A stretch of 64,000 nucleotides of DNA from Zobellia galactanivorans (lineage in GTDB: Bacteria > Bacteroidota > Bacteroidia > Flavobacteriales > Flavobacteriaceae), in contig NC_015844.1 of assembly GCF_000973105.1 (NCBI RefSeq), positions 868,001 to 932,000 on the forward strand. Direction: 5' to 3'. Position 1 is the stretch's first letter; each line of letters opens with the position of its first letter. Both the position numbers and the translations under genes were made by a program. Of this stretch, positions 44,452 through 52,768 are shown piece by piece. The notes under the pieces were generated by a model. That model was not told the DNA's origin. It saw nothing but the letters and a program-made list of their open reading frames with translations, and ran no database searches.

Positions 44452-44500
44452 AAATTCCCCAATTCCCGGTTTTAGAATCGGACAATTGGGGAATTTATTT
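44452..44500 (+). terminator. second hairpin after pruA
   Basis: A 13-bp perfect stem (44452-44464 with 44484-44496) with a nested CCG/CGG pair in the loop and a TTTATTT end. It lies 22 bp before the DinB-like gene start and so could also affect that transcript. Confidence 0.65.
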
Positions 44501-44521
44501 AACCACTAAAATGAAAAGAAA

Positions 44522-45034
44522 ATGAAAAAACTCGCATTAATGACATTCCTTATGGTAGCTACCATAACGTATGCACAAGAAAAATTGACCCAGAACACCA
44601 TTCAGGGTGTTTTAAAGGGAAACCAAGAACAGGTAATTGCCTTAGCGGAAGCCTTTTCAGAAGAGCAATACGCCTGGCGCCCTACCGAAGGGGTCAACTC
44701 GGTTGCAGAAGCCCTGTTGCACGTTGCCGGGGGAAACTACTACCTAGCCTCTAAAATGGGTTTTGCCCCACCAGAAGAGGTAGATATGATGAACCTCTCG
44801 AAAATTACGGGCAAGGAAAACATTATAGCCGCATTGAAAAAATCGAATGAATTCGTTCTTGATAAAATAACCCAAGTAGAGAACGACCAATTTGCGGATG
44901 AAGTGGACTTTGGATTTGCCAAAATGAACAAGTTGGGCGGCCTTTTGGCCATAATGGAACACAACGGAGAGCACAAGGGCCAATTGATCGCCTATGCGCG
45001 ATCTAATGGTGTCACTCCCCCATGGAGCAAGTAA
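44522..45034 (+). CDS. exported DinB-family protein
   Basis: A 170-residue protein with a signal peptide (MKKLALMTFLMVATITYAQ), then a DinB/YfiT-type four-helix bundle. EEQYAWRPTEGVNSVAEALLH and a HNGEHKGQLIAYARSNG end supply the metal-site histidines. DinB superfamily proteins include thiol-transferases; this exported group has no known activity. It ends at a strong terminator. Confidence 0.85.
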   Translation: MKKLALMTFLMVATITYAQEKLTQNTIQGVLKGNQEQVIALAEAFSEEQYAWRPTEGVNSVAEALLHVAGGNYYLASKMGFAPPEEVDMMNLSKITGKENIIAALKKSNEFVLDKITQVENDQFADEVDFGFAKMNKLGGLLAIMEHNGEHKGQLIAYARSNGVTPPWSK

Positions 45035-45052
45035 GAAAAGCGTAAAACCTTC

Positions 45053-45092
45053 AAAAGCCTTTCGACACATGGGTGTTGAAAGGCTTTTTTTA
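45053..45092 (+). terminator. intrinsic terminator after the DinB-like gene
   Basis: A 16-bp perfect stem (45053-45068 with 45073-45088) and a run of Ts. Confidence 0.9.
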
Positions 45093-45439
45093 TACCCCTA
45101 CCCCTCTTTTTTCCAAACCAACACAATTTACTCCTTCGAGTTAACGTTATATTTACATTAAAATAACATAACACATACATTACTTCACCAAAACGAAGTG
45201 ATTTCAGTCGATGTCAATCTTATAACAAACTCATTATAAGGTTTTTAAAAAACAAACCTTATCAAACAGCAAATCTGCTCCAATGAGGATATCGAAGCCC
45301 ATAAATTCAATTTTATCTCCTTGATTTTAAGGAAAAAAGACTAAAATTCGATTGAATACATACTTTTAATGTAAATTTAACGTTAAGTAATTGTAAACTA
45401 ATCGTAATAATTACGTACTTTGTAGTAACTGTAAAAAAA
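45093..45439. other. AT-rich noncoding interval
   Basis: About 350 bp, more AT-rich than its surroundings. It contains an inverted repeat, ATAAGGTTT (45236-45244) with AAACCTTAT (45254-45262), that has no U-tract. A TTG at 45391-45393 with TACTTTG at 45416-45422 (22-bp spacer) is a promoter-like pair just before the small ORF at 45440. Confidence 0.4.
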
Positions 45440-45577
45440 ATGAGGATTATGGATATGCAGAAAACATACAGTAAATCACGAATGATTGTAGATTGCTTAC
45501 GTATACACGTATGGAGTTATTTAAAAATTTACGCGAGGAAATATAGAAAGGCGTATTACCACCTATTGAGCTTATAG
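45440..45577 (+). CDS. 45-residue basic small protein
   Basis: ATG 45440 to TAG 45575-45577 encodes MRIMDMQKTYSKSRMIVDC and ends YRKAYYHLLSL. It is strongly basic, with many Lys, Arg and Tyr and no Trp/Gly-rich core. A promoter-like TTG-N22-TACTTTG pair lies just upstream. It is convergent with rsmG, stopping 1 bp before the rsmG stop. I do not recognise it and it could be chance. Confidence 0.4.
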   Translation: MRIMDMQKTYSKSRMIVDCLRIHVWSYLKIYARKYRKAYYHLLSL

Positions 45578-45578
45578 A

Positions 45579-46214
45579 CTAGCCCTTGTATTTCATGGGC
45601 AGGTAAACCACTTTTTTGGTTTCGAAAAAAGACTCTTCAAAGTAGTCGGTAAGATCATAGGTCTCTACGGACTTATAACCTTCCAGTTCTTCCGACAAGT
45701 CCCCACCTTTTAAGTAAAGAATTCCGTTTCTACGTTCGTGTAGCGAATCTTTTTTTATTCTCCCTTTGACCCAGTGCACAAAAGTAGGCATTGCGGCAAC
45801 CGCTCGACTTACAATAAAGTCATGTTGTTCCTTGGTTTCCTCTACCCTGGCATTGATGGTACGTACGTTGTCTATACCAAGACCTTGAACGACCTCTTCT
45901 ACCACTTTAATTTTTTTACCGATAGAATCGACCAAAGTGAACTGTACTTCAGGAAAAAGTATAGCCAGGGGCACACCGGGGAAGCCCCCACCGGTACCTA
46001 CATCAAGAACGGAAGCCCCATCGTTAAACTGCTGAACTTTAGCTATTCCGGTTGAATGGAGCACATGCCTCAAATAAAGTTCATCTATATCTTTACGAGA
46101 AACTACGTTTATCTTTTGGTTCCAATCTTTATACAGTTCTTCCAATAAAATGAAGCGTTTTTGTTGAAGTTCTGATAAATTGGGAAAATATTTAAAAACT
46201 AATTCGGCAGTCAT
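45579..46214 (-). CDS. rsmG: 16S rRNA (guanine527-N7)-methyltransferase RsmG
   Basis: Methylates G527 (E. coli numbering) of 16S rRNA. It is 211 residues with the SAM motif VLDVGTGGGFPGVPLAILFP, TLVDSIGKKIKVVEEV and SRAVAAMPTFVHWV. YKDWNQKINVVSRKDIDELYLRHVLHS is the RsmG N-terminal signature. It is divergent from the desaturase gene, with 107 bp between the starts. Confidence 0.95.
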   Translation of the reverse strand: MTAELVFKYFPNLSELQQKRFILLEELYKDWNQKINVVSRKDIDELYLRHVLHSTGIAKVQQFNDGASVLDVGTGGGFPGVPLAILFPEVQFTLVDSIGKKIKVVEEVVQGLGIDNVRTINARVEETKEQHDFIVSRAVAAMPTFVHWVKGRIKKDSLHERRNGILYLKGGDLSEELEGYKSVETYDLTDYFEESFFETKKVVYLPMKYKG

Positions 46215-46321
46215 GCGTATATTTGTATAGTTACAAAACTACTATATTCATCGATGAAATAATATTTTATCGACATTTAAACCTTTGCGTTTCTACGATA
46301 TTTATCAAAAATACTATTTAT

Positions 46322-47425
46322 ATGGACCAAAAAACAGTACGTTTCTCTAGAAAAGATTCCGCACAGTTCTTCAGAACCTTGAACAAGCGCGTAAACGATT
46401 ATTTCAAAGAGAACAAATTAAAAAAGACGGGCAACTGGCGCTTACACCTAAAAACGGTGATTATGTTCGCCATTTTTCTGACCCCTTACTTCCTGATATT
46501 GACCCTAGGCCTTCCGACCTGGGCCAACCTGATTCTTACCATTATCATGGGAATCGGTATGGCTGGCGTTGGTATGAACGTTATGCACGATGGCAACCAC
46601 GGGGCCTATTCGAACAAAAAATGGGTAAACAAACTCATGGGAAGCAGTATTTATATCCTAGCGGGAAATGTTTACAACTGGCAAGTGCAGCACAATGTAT
46701 TGCACCACACCTATACCAACATCCACGAGCACGATGAAGATATGGAAGCGGGCCGCATCCTGCGCTTTAGCAAACATGCCGAATGGCGCAAGCACCATAA
46801 GTTCCAACATTTCTATTCGGTATTCCTTTATGGGCTATTGACGTTCAACTGGGCCATCACCACCGATTTTCAGCAGATGTACCGTTATATGAAACGCAAA
46901 CTTTCGTACGGTAAATTACCGAACCCCGTAGTAAATTGGAGTACTTTGGTTATTACAAAGGTGCTCTATATCACCATCTGGATCGTTCTGCCGCTGATTT
47001 TTGTCGATATCGCTTGGTGGAAGGTATTGTTGGGCTTCTTTATCATGCACTACGTAGCCGGGGTTATCTTGAGCGTAGTATTTCAATTGGCCCACATCGT
47101 TGACGAGGCCGATACGCCATTACCCGACGAAACCGGTACTATGAAAAATACATGGGCCATACACCAATTGTTCACGACCGTGAACTTTGGCACCAAAAAC
47201 AAATTGGTCAATTGGTTTACGGGAGGTTTGAACCACCAGGTAGAACATCATATTTTCCCTAACATCAGTCATGTACACTACACAAAAATTGCAGAAATTG
47301 TGAAAGAAACGGCAAAGGAATTTAATTTGCCCTACAACGAGTACAAAACTACCCGAAAAGCTATAATTTCGCACTTTAAACATTTGAAGGAGCTCGGTAA
47401 ACGACCTACCCTGAACCTTCAATAG
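46322..47425 (+). CDS. membrane fatty-acid desaturase
   Basis: A diiron acyl-lipid or acyl-CoA desaturase of 367 residues from ATG 46322. The ORF extends upstream to 46223 but that part lies in the promoter region. The three histidine boxes are HDGNH (His89, His93), HNVLHH (His124, His128, His129) and HQVEHH (His305, His309, His310). The glutamine-led third box fits front-end type desaturases, although there is no cytochrome b5 domain. Two pairs of membrane helices are visible. The position of desaturation is unknown. Confidence 0.9.
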   Translation: MDQKTVRFSRKDSAQFFRTLNKRVNDYFKENKLKKTGNWRLHLKTVIMFAIFLTPYFLILTLGLPTWANLILTIIMGIGMAGVGMNVMHDGNHGAYSNKKWVNKLMGSSIYILAGNVYNWQVQHNVLHHTYTNIHEHDEDMEAGRILRFSKHAEWRKHHKFQHFYSVFLYGLLTFNWAITTDFQQMYRYMKRKLSYGKLPNPVVNWSTLVITKVLYITIWIVLPLIFVDIAWWKVLLGFFIMHYVAGVILSVVFQLAHIVDEADTPLPDETGTMKNTWAIHQLFTTVNFGTKNKLVNWFTGGLNHQVEHHIFPNISHVHYTKIAEIVKETAKEFNLPYNEYKTTRKAIISHFKHLKELGKRPTLNLQ

Positions 47426-47488
47426 ACCCATTGAACGTAATTTTATTAGCACACGTGTATACGTACCGTGTAAAACATTAGTTTTATT

Positions 47489-48700
47489 ATGACATCATCG
47501 ACTGCAACAACGAACCAACTGTCTGACCGCATCAACAGTCTAGCTCCCTCGGCCACTCTAGAAATGGCCTCCAAGGCCCGAGAATTGCGCGCAGCAGGAA
47601 AAGACATTATCGGACTAAGCTTGGGTGAACCAGACTTTAATACGCCCGACTACATCAAGGAAGCGGCCATTCAAGCCGTAAACGACGGCTACAATTCATA
47701 CACCCCTGTTGATGGGTACGTAGAATTGAAGGATGCGATCATCACCAAGTTTCAAAGAGACAATGGTATCAGCTATGAGCGTCCGCAGATCGTTGTGTCT
47801 ACCGGAGCCAAACAAGCTTTGTACAATGTAGCGCAAGTGGTATTGAACAAAGGTGACGAGGTTATTCTCCCATGTCCTTATTGGGTTAGCTATAGCGATA
47901 TCGTAAAATTGGCCGATGGCGTACCTGTAGAAGTGGCCACCAGCATAGAGAGCGATTTTAAAATGACTCCCGAACAACTGGAAGCCGCGATTACGCCAAA
48001 AACCAAAATGCTTTGGTACAGTTCCCCATGTAACCCTAGTGGTTCTATTTATAGCAAGGAAGAATTACGCGCCCTTGCGGACGTTTTACAGAAATACCCA
48101 CAAATTATAGTGGTAAGTGATGAAATATACGAACATATCAACTACGGCGTAACCGAGCATGCCTCTATGGCCGCATTCGAAGATATGTACGATCGTACGG
48201 TAACCGTAAACGGAGTGGCCAAGGCCTTTGCCATGACCGGATGGCGTATCGGATACATTGGAGCCCCAACTTACATAGCTCGTGCCTGTAACAAACTACA
48301 GGGCCAAGTTACCAGTGGCGCCAACTGTATTGCCCAAAGAGCGGTAATTACCGCCCTAACCGAATCTCCCGACCGCATTCAATATATGGTCGATGAGTTT
48401 AAGGAACGTAGAAAAATCATTCTTGAACTTTTGAACGCTATCGACGGTTTTCGTTGTAACGAACCCGAAGGTGCTTTCTACGTTTACCCTGACGTAACCG
48501 CTTATTTTGGAAAAACCTTGAACGGGGTAACCATAAACAACGCCTCCGATTTCGCCATGTACCTTTTGGAGCATGCGAACGTAGCAACGGTGACAGGAGA
48601 TGCCTTCGGCAATGGAAATTGCATCAGAATCTCTTATGCCGCGGCCGAAAAGGAAATCAGGGAAGCTATTTCCAGAATTGAGAAAGCGCTGAAACAATAA
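47489..48700 (+). CDS. class I aminotransferase, probably aspartate aminotransferase
   Basis: A PLP enzyme of 403 residues, aminotransferase I-alpha/gamma type. Lys245 in VAKAFAMTGWRIGY is the Schiff-base lysine, and SSPCNPSGSIYSKEEL, VVSDEIYEHINYG and the C-terminal CIRISYAAAEKEIREA are conserved. LGEPDFNTPDYIKEAA at the N terminus is the usual substrate-side block. Aspartate is the likely donor by similarity to aspC of the thermophilic type. It ends at a clear terminator. Confidence 0.92.
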   Translation: MTSSTATTNQLSDRINSLAPSATLEMASKARELRAAGKDIIGLSLGEPDFNTPDYIKEAAIQAVNDGYNSYTPVDGYVELKDAIITKFQRDNGISYERPQIVVSTGAKQALYNVAQVVLNKGDEVILPCPYWVSYSDIVKLADGVPVEVATSIESDFKMTPEQLEAAITPKTKMLWYSSPCNPSGSIYSKEELRALADVLQKYPQIIVVSDEIYEHINYGVTEHASMAAFEDMYDRTVTVNGVAKAFAMTGWRIGYIGAPTYIARACNKLQGQVTSGANCIAQRAVITALTESPDRIQYMVDEFKERRKIILELLNAIDGFRCNEPEGAFYVYPDVTAYFGKTLNGVTINNASDFAMYLLEHANVATVTGDAFGNGNCIRISYAAAEKEIREAISRIEKALKQ

Positions 48701-48726
48701 ATCAAGTATAGGTTTTAACACATACA

Positions 48727-48762
48727 AAAAGGGTAGACGTTTCATCACGTCTACCCTTTTTT
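48727..48762 (+). terminator. intrinsic terminator after the aminotransferase
   Basis: AAAAGGGTAGACGT (48727-48740) with ACGTCTACCCTTTT (48747-48760), a 14-bp stem with flanking A and T runs, usable in both directions for the convergent metzincin gene. Confidence 0.88.
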
Positions 48763-48785
48763 AATTGACAATATTCCCCCACGTG

Positions 48786-50936
48786 TCAATTTCGGCTATA
48801 CTTATTCAAATCCTTCTCAATTTTATTGAGCTTTGTCGCACTGTCATTTTCTTTTATAAAACCGAGAAGCTCGCTCAAATGCGCGTTGTTCGATGCAATA
48901 CCATAGGTTTTAGCAAATTGCTCGGTACGGGCCGTAGCTATATCGATCAAGGCCTTTGCCTTTTTCTCATCGGCCTTTATAGTCTTGAACCCTCCTTTTT
49001 CCTCCGAGGCACTTTTTACAGCGGCCTGTGGCGCACTTTCTTCAAAATTCATCATCTTGTAATCTTTCATATAGGGCATAGCCAGTGCCATGGCCGCATA
49101 TACCGAAACATTACTTTCAGGTAGGTTATCGACTACTTTTTGCAACACCTTGTTTCCGGTGGTTAGTACGCGGCTACCATTAAAAAACAAGACTCGCGCC
49201 ACCTCTTCGGTAAAGTATTGATTCGCCAATAATTGGGCTTCGGTAGTTTTAGGCAAGAGTACTTCCAACTCCACCTGATTGGAACTATAAACTTGTTCCT
49301 TGTTCTCTACCATGGCCGAAATTTTATAGCTACCACTATCTTTTATATACCAACCATCGGGACCTGCGGATATAAAATGCTTATGGGTCATGATTTCATC
49401 GGGCAGCAAGACCACGTCTTTATCCTCGAGAAGGTACTCGACAAAACTACGCACCTTAGACACCTTTCCGTTAGGGCCTTGAATAAGCACCATGACATTC
49501 TTAAGGTTGTCAATCAAGCGCTTGCTCACCGCTATGGGCGCACCGGAAGTATTCCTCAAGGTCAGCTCCAAATACACCGGTTCAAGATATTCGGCCACTT
49601 GGCCTTCCTGCAATACGTTTATCTCCAACGCCAACCTATTATCGGTAATAGACGCTTCTTGCTCAAAAGCATGGTTCTCGAACCAGTCGCTATTTCCCAT
49701 TTCGACAAAATCGTTAGGGGCATGGCGCATAAACAACAACTCGTTATCGGTAAACCTAAAATCAAAATCGGAATAGAAAGCGTTTTCTCCCCCACTAACC
49801 CTACCGGGATAGTTCATAAAACTACGGTCTTCAGGATCGTTGGTCAATGGGATCCACGAAAAGCCAAAACCGGGATAGTTTTTTTGCCACGAATGGGCCA
49901 AATTAAAGGCATGCCCCATTTCATGGGCGGCCGTCCAGAATTTTGAACGTTTGACAAAGGCTGCCGGATTGGCATCACCCACCGGAGCATTATTAATAAA
50001 GGAATCATAGAATATGGCCGTACCCTGTCTATGGTTAGGGCCGATATCATCGAACATAATCCCTCCAAGGTTCGGGCCTATATCGTGTTGTTTGGCAAAG
50101 AAGGTCCACAACGCCCACTTGGGTGCTGCGCTGAATTTAGACCAATAGGCCTGCATGGCATCATGCATTTCCATATTGCTCCAAGTACCATTGGCCCCTT
50201 TTAAAGCCGAAGGAACCTCATCACCGGCCGATCGGGTAACCGTAAAACCAGCCCGCTGATACACCTTTTCAAGTGTCAATTTTTCTTTGACCAGACTCGC
50301 AGGCCTTATCGGATGGGCATGGGTATCTATCGACAAAACCGGTTTTACCCCTTCTTCGTAATCGAATTCAAAATCGACTTTTCTAAACTGACTGCTACTA
50401 AAATTATAGGTCGAAACTTTTTTGGTGTCGCCGTTTCCGTAAAAAGTAACCTTGGCTTTCTTGTTTTTTGGGAAGATTGAATTGGTCAACTCTATTTTGA
50501 TATACTTGTAGGTAAACGAGGCTACATTACCATGCCTGTACCAGATCTTACCCAAATAATCATTACCCGACTTGCTCAACTTCGCTACGTAGTGAACCCC
50601 TGGAAACCTCAGGTAACCACTGGCCATCATTAACGGAAATTGACCGTCAATATCAAGCCTCAGTTCTTCGTACGTAAGAAACGGTAATATGGGTAGACTG
50701 GCCCGTTCTTCCTCGTTCAGAACGTCTAGGTCGATTGCAGTCTGAACCCCAGACGGCTTCATCTTTATCGGTATTTTCGGAAATACAGGAAAGAACCTAC
50801 TCTTTTTTACGTACAAGCCACTGTTTCTATACCAAAACGGTATCAGTTGGGCCTGTTGGCCAATTTCTTCCGGAGTTATTTCCCTTTCCAACTCCGCTAC
50901 TTCCCCAATACTTGAATCTAAAACTTTTTTTCCCAT
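48786..50936 (-). CDS. metzincin-like putative metalloprotease without a signal peptide
   Basis: A 716-residue protein with a zincin site HEMGHAFNLAHSW (His338, Glu339, His342, His348) and a Met-turn-like RSFMNYPGR (Met374, Tyr376). The Gly of the usual HExxHxxGxxH is Asn345. The N-terminal 60 residues (MGKKVLDSSIGEVAEL and IPEEI-type acidic sequence) are polar and are not a signal peptide. The middle (about 90-230) and region 440-600 are beta-rich, the latter like an Ig or Ca-binding sandwich. The C-terminal 120 residues are helical with a conserved-looking TARTEQFAKTYG. It stands alone between terminator and gap. Substrate and export route unknown. Confidence 0.7.
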   Translation of the reverse strand: MGKKVLDSSIGEVAELEREITPEEIGQQAQLIPFWYRNSGLYVKKSRFFPVFPKIPIKMKPSGVQTAIDLDVLNEEERASLPILPFLTYEELRLDIDGQFPLMMASGYLRFPGVHYVAKLSKSGNDYLGKIWYRHGNVASFTYKYIKIELTNSIFPKNKKAKVTFYGNGDTKKVSTYNFSSSQFRKVDFEFDYEEGVKPVLSIDTHAHPIRPASLVKEKLTLEKVYQRAGFTVTRSAGDEVPSALKGANGTWSNMEMHDAMQAYWSKFSAAPKWALWTFFAKQHDIGPNLGGIMFDDIGPNHRQGTAIFYDSFINNAPVGDANPAAFVKRSKFWTAAHEMGHAFNLAHSWQKNYPGFGFSWIPLTNDPEDRSFMNYPGRVSGGENAFYSDFDFRFTDNELLFMRHAPNDFVEMGNSDWFENHAFEQEASITDNRLALEINVLQEGQVAEYLEPVYLELTLRNTSGAPIAVSKRLIDNLKNVMVLIQGPNGKVSKVRSFVEYLLEDKDVVLLPDEIMTHKHFISAGPDGWYIKDSGSYKISAMVENKEQVYSSNQVELEVLLPKTTEAQLLANQYFTEEVARVLFFNGSRVLTTGNKVLQKVVDNLPESNVSVYAAMALAMPYMKDYKMMNFEESAPQAAVKSASEEKGGFKTIKADEKKAKALIDIATARTEQFAKTYGIASNNAHLSELLGFIKENDSATKLNKIEKDLNKYSRN

Positions 50937-51277
50937 GATAAAACGTATTTTATGATTAGAACTAGTAAATACAGACTAAAAACCAAATGCCCGAGGCATT
51001 GCTTATTTCAGGGGAAGGTTGACGGCACGGTAGCCAAAAACATCAAATCGATAAAGCTCCTACCGTAATAGTTACATCAAAAAAGGAATACAATGTAAGA
51101 TTTTTTATACATTTATCAAAATATAAACATACAAATTATAAACTTGACAAGGCAAATGGTTCCAATAGTCTTATTGCCTTAAAAATTTGAAACTACGTGA
51201 ACTGCAGACCATACTTCACAAGGCCTTTTTTACCCTAATGTCGTTATCGAAACAATAAGGATGAGAAGAAATAATTT
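50937..51277. other. 341-bp noncoding interval
   Basis: AT-rich, with a weak inverted repeat AAGGCAA (about 51152-51158) and TTGCCTT (about 51175-51181) that may serve as the trkH terminator on the minus strand. I find no gene in it. Confidence 0.4.
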
Positions 51278-52768
51278 CTAGGTCCTCTTCCAGAAATAAG
51301 GGGTAAGTAAAATAAGAACCGTAAAGAGCTCGAGCCTACCGGCCAACATAAGAAAACCGCACCACCATTTACCCGCGTCGGGCAATCCGTTAAAATTGCT
51401 CAAGGGATAGAGTCCCCCAAAGGCCGGCCCCACATTACCTAGGGACGAGGCCGAACCACCGATGGCGGTAACAAAGTCGATTCCCATGGCCCCTAATACC
51501 AAAGCCCCTATGATGAACAACAACATGTACAGCACAAAAAACGCGATGATGTTATAAACGATCTTCTCTTTAACGGTCTTATTGTTGTAACGCACGGGGA
51601 TAATGGCATTGGGGTGCAAGGTTCGCTTAAACTCCAACAGTCCGTTCTTAATAATCAAAATATGCCGCATGACCTTGATCCCACCTGAAGTAGAACCTGC
51701 CGAGCCACCGAGGAACATCAGTCCGAAAAAGAAAACGGTCATAAAGGGCGTCCAACTGGTAAAATCCGCAGAAACAAATCCCGTAGTGGTGATTACCGAT
51801 ATAACCTGAAACAAGGTATGTCTAAAAGCGCTTTCCGCCTGGCCTAAAACCATAGGATGGTATTCGGTAAGGGGCACTTCCGCATGAAAATAGACCACAA
51901 GGGCCGACACCAAGGTAAAAATGACCACAAAGCCGCCATAATACCTAAACTCCTCATCCCTTAACACCCGTTGCACCTTCCCTTTAAAAGCAAAGTAACT
52001 GAGTACGAAATTGCTTCCTGCAAGAAACATGAACACAATAATAATGTATTGGATCATCGGCTGATCGTTCCAATAGGCCACACTTAGGTTCTTGGTAGAA
52101 AAGCCCCCGGTAGAAAGGGTAGCCAAGGAATGGTTTATAGCATCGAAGAAACTCATGCCCGCCAATTTTAAAAGCAGGGTTTCCGCCAAGGTATATCCGA
52201 CATAAATCAGCCAAAGGCGTTTGGCGGTATCGGTAATCCTCGGGTGCAACTTATCGGCGCTCGGCCCAGGGGCTTCGGCCGCGAACAACTGCATACCCCC
52301 GATACCCAATAGCGGTAAAATGGCAATGGCCAAAACAATGATCCCCATACCCCCGATCCAATGGGTAAGGCTACGCCAAAAAAGCAAGCCCTTGGGCAAT
52401 ACCTCAATATCATCTAAAATGGAGGCCCCAGTTGTAGTATACCCCGATACGGTTTCGAAAAAAGCATTAGTAACCGAGGGAATAGCCCCTGAAAAAAGAT
52501 AGGGCAACATGCCCGAAAAAGACATTACCAGCCACCCGAAGGTCACGATAATATAACCTTCCTTACGCTTTACCTCCTTTTTATGTCCCTTGGTATAGAA
52601 CATGGCAAAAATTCCGATAAACATTGTCGTTATGGCCGCCAAAGCTATACTTAGGGTAGCGCCATCATCATAGATCCCGCTTACCAAGGTCGCCAAGAGC
52701 ATAAAGCCACCGTTGCAAAGCAACAGTAGCCCCATGATATGAAATATTATTTTTGAATTTAGCTGCAT
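51278..52768 (-). CDS. trkH: TrkH-type potassium uptake channel subunit
   Basis: An inner-membrane K+ uptake protein of 496 residues with four M1-P-M2 repeats. The selectivity-filter loops are visible as TVSGYTTTGAS, LATLSTGGFS, ITTTGFVSADF and SSLGNVGPAFG. The order trkA-trkH with a 1-bp overlap (trkA on the upstream side) implies a coupled pair. Confidence 0.95.
   Translation of the reverse strand: MQLNSKIIFHIMGLLLLCNGGFMLLATLVSGIYDDGATLSIALAAITTMFIGIFAMFYTKGHKKEVKRKEGYIIVTFGWLVMSFSGMLPYLFSGAIPSVTNAFFETVSGYTTTGASILDDIEVLPKGLLFWRSLTHWIGGMGIIVLAIAILPLLGIGGMQLFAAEAPGPSADKLHPRITDTAKRLWLIYVGYTLAETLLLKLAGMSFFDAINHSLATLSTGGFSTKNLSVAYWNDQPMIQYIIIVFMFLAGSNFVLSYFAFKGKVQRVLRDEEFRYYGGFVVIFTLVSALVVYFHAEVPLTEYHPMVLGQAESAFRHTLFQVISVITTTGFVSADFTSWTPFMTVFFFGLMFLGGSAGSTSGGIKVMRHILIIKNGLLEFKRTLHPNAIIPVRYNNKTVKEKIVYNIIAFFVLYMLLFIIGALVLGAMGIDFVTAIGGSASSLGNVGPAFGGLYPLSNFNGLPDAGKWWCGFLMLAGRLELFTVLILLTPYFWKRT

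Noticed and set aside
45230-45270. Structured RNA or terminator at the ATAAGGTTT inverted repeat
   Set aside because: The stem is AT-rich, has no U-tract on either strand and no gene directly upstream; expected often in AT-rich DNA.
47453-47465. 13-nt sequence ACGTGTATACGTA shared, inverted, with 45498-45510
   Set aside because: One copy lies in a coding frame and one in a leader; a 13-nt near-palindrome match in 64 kb is within chance and no other copy is seen.
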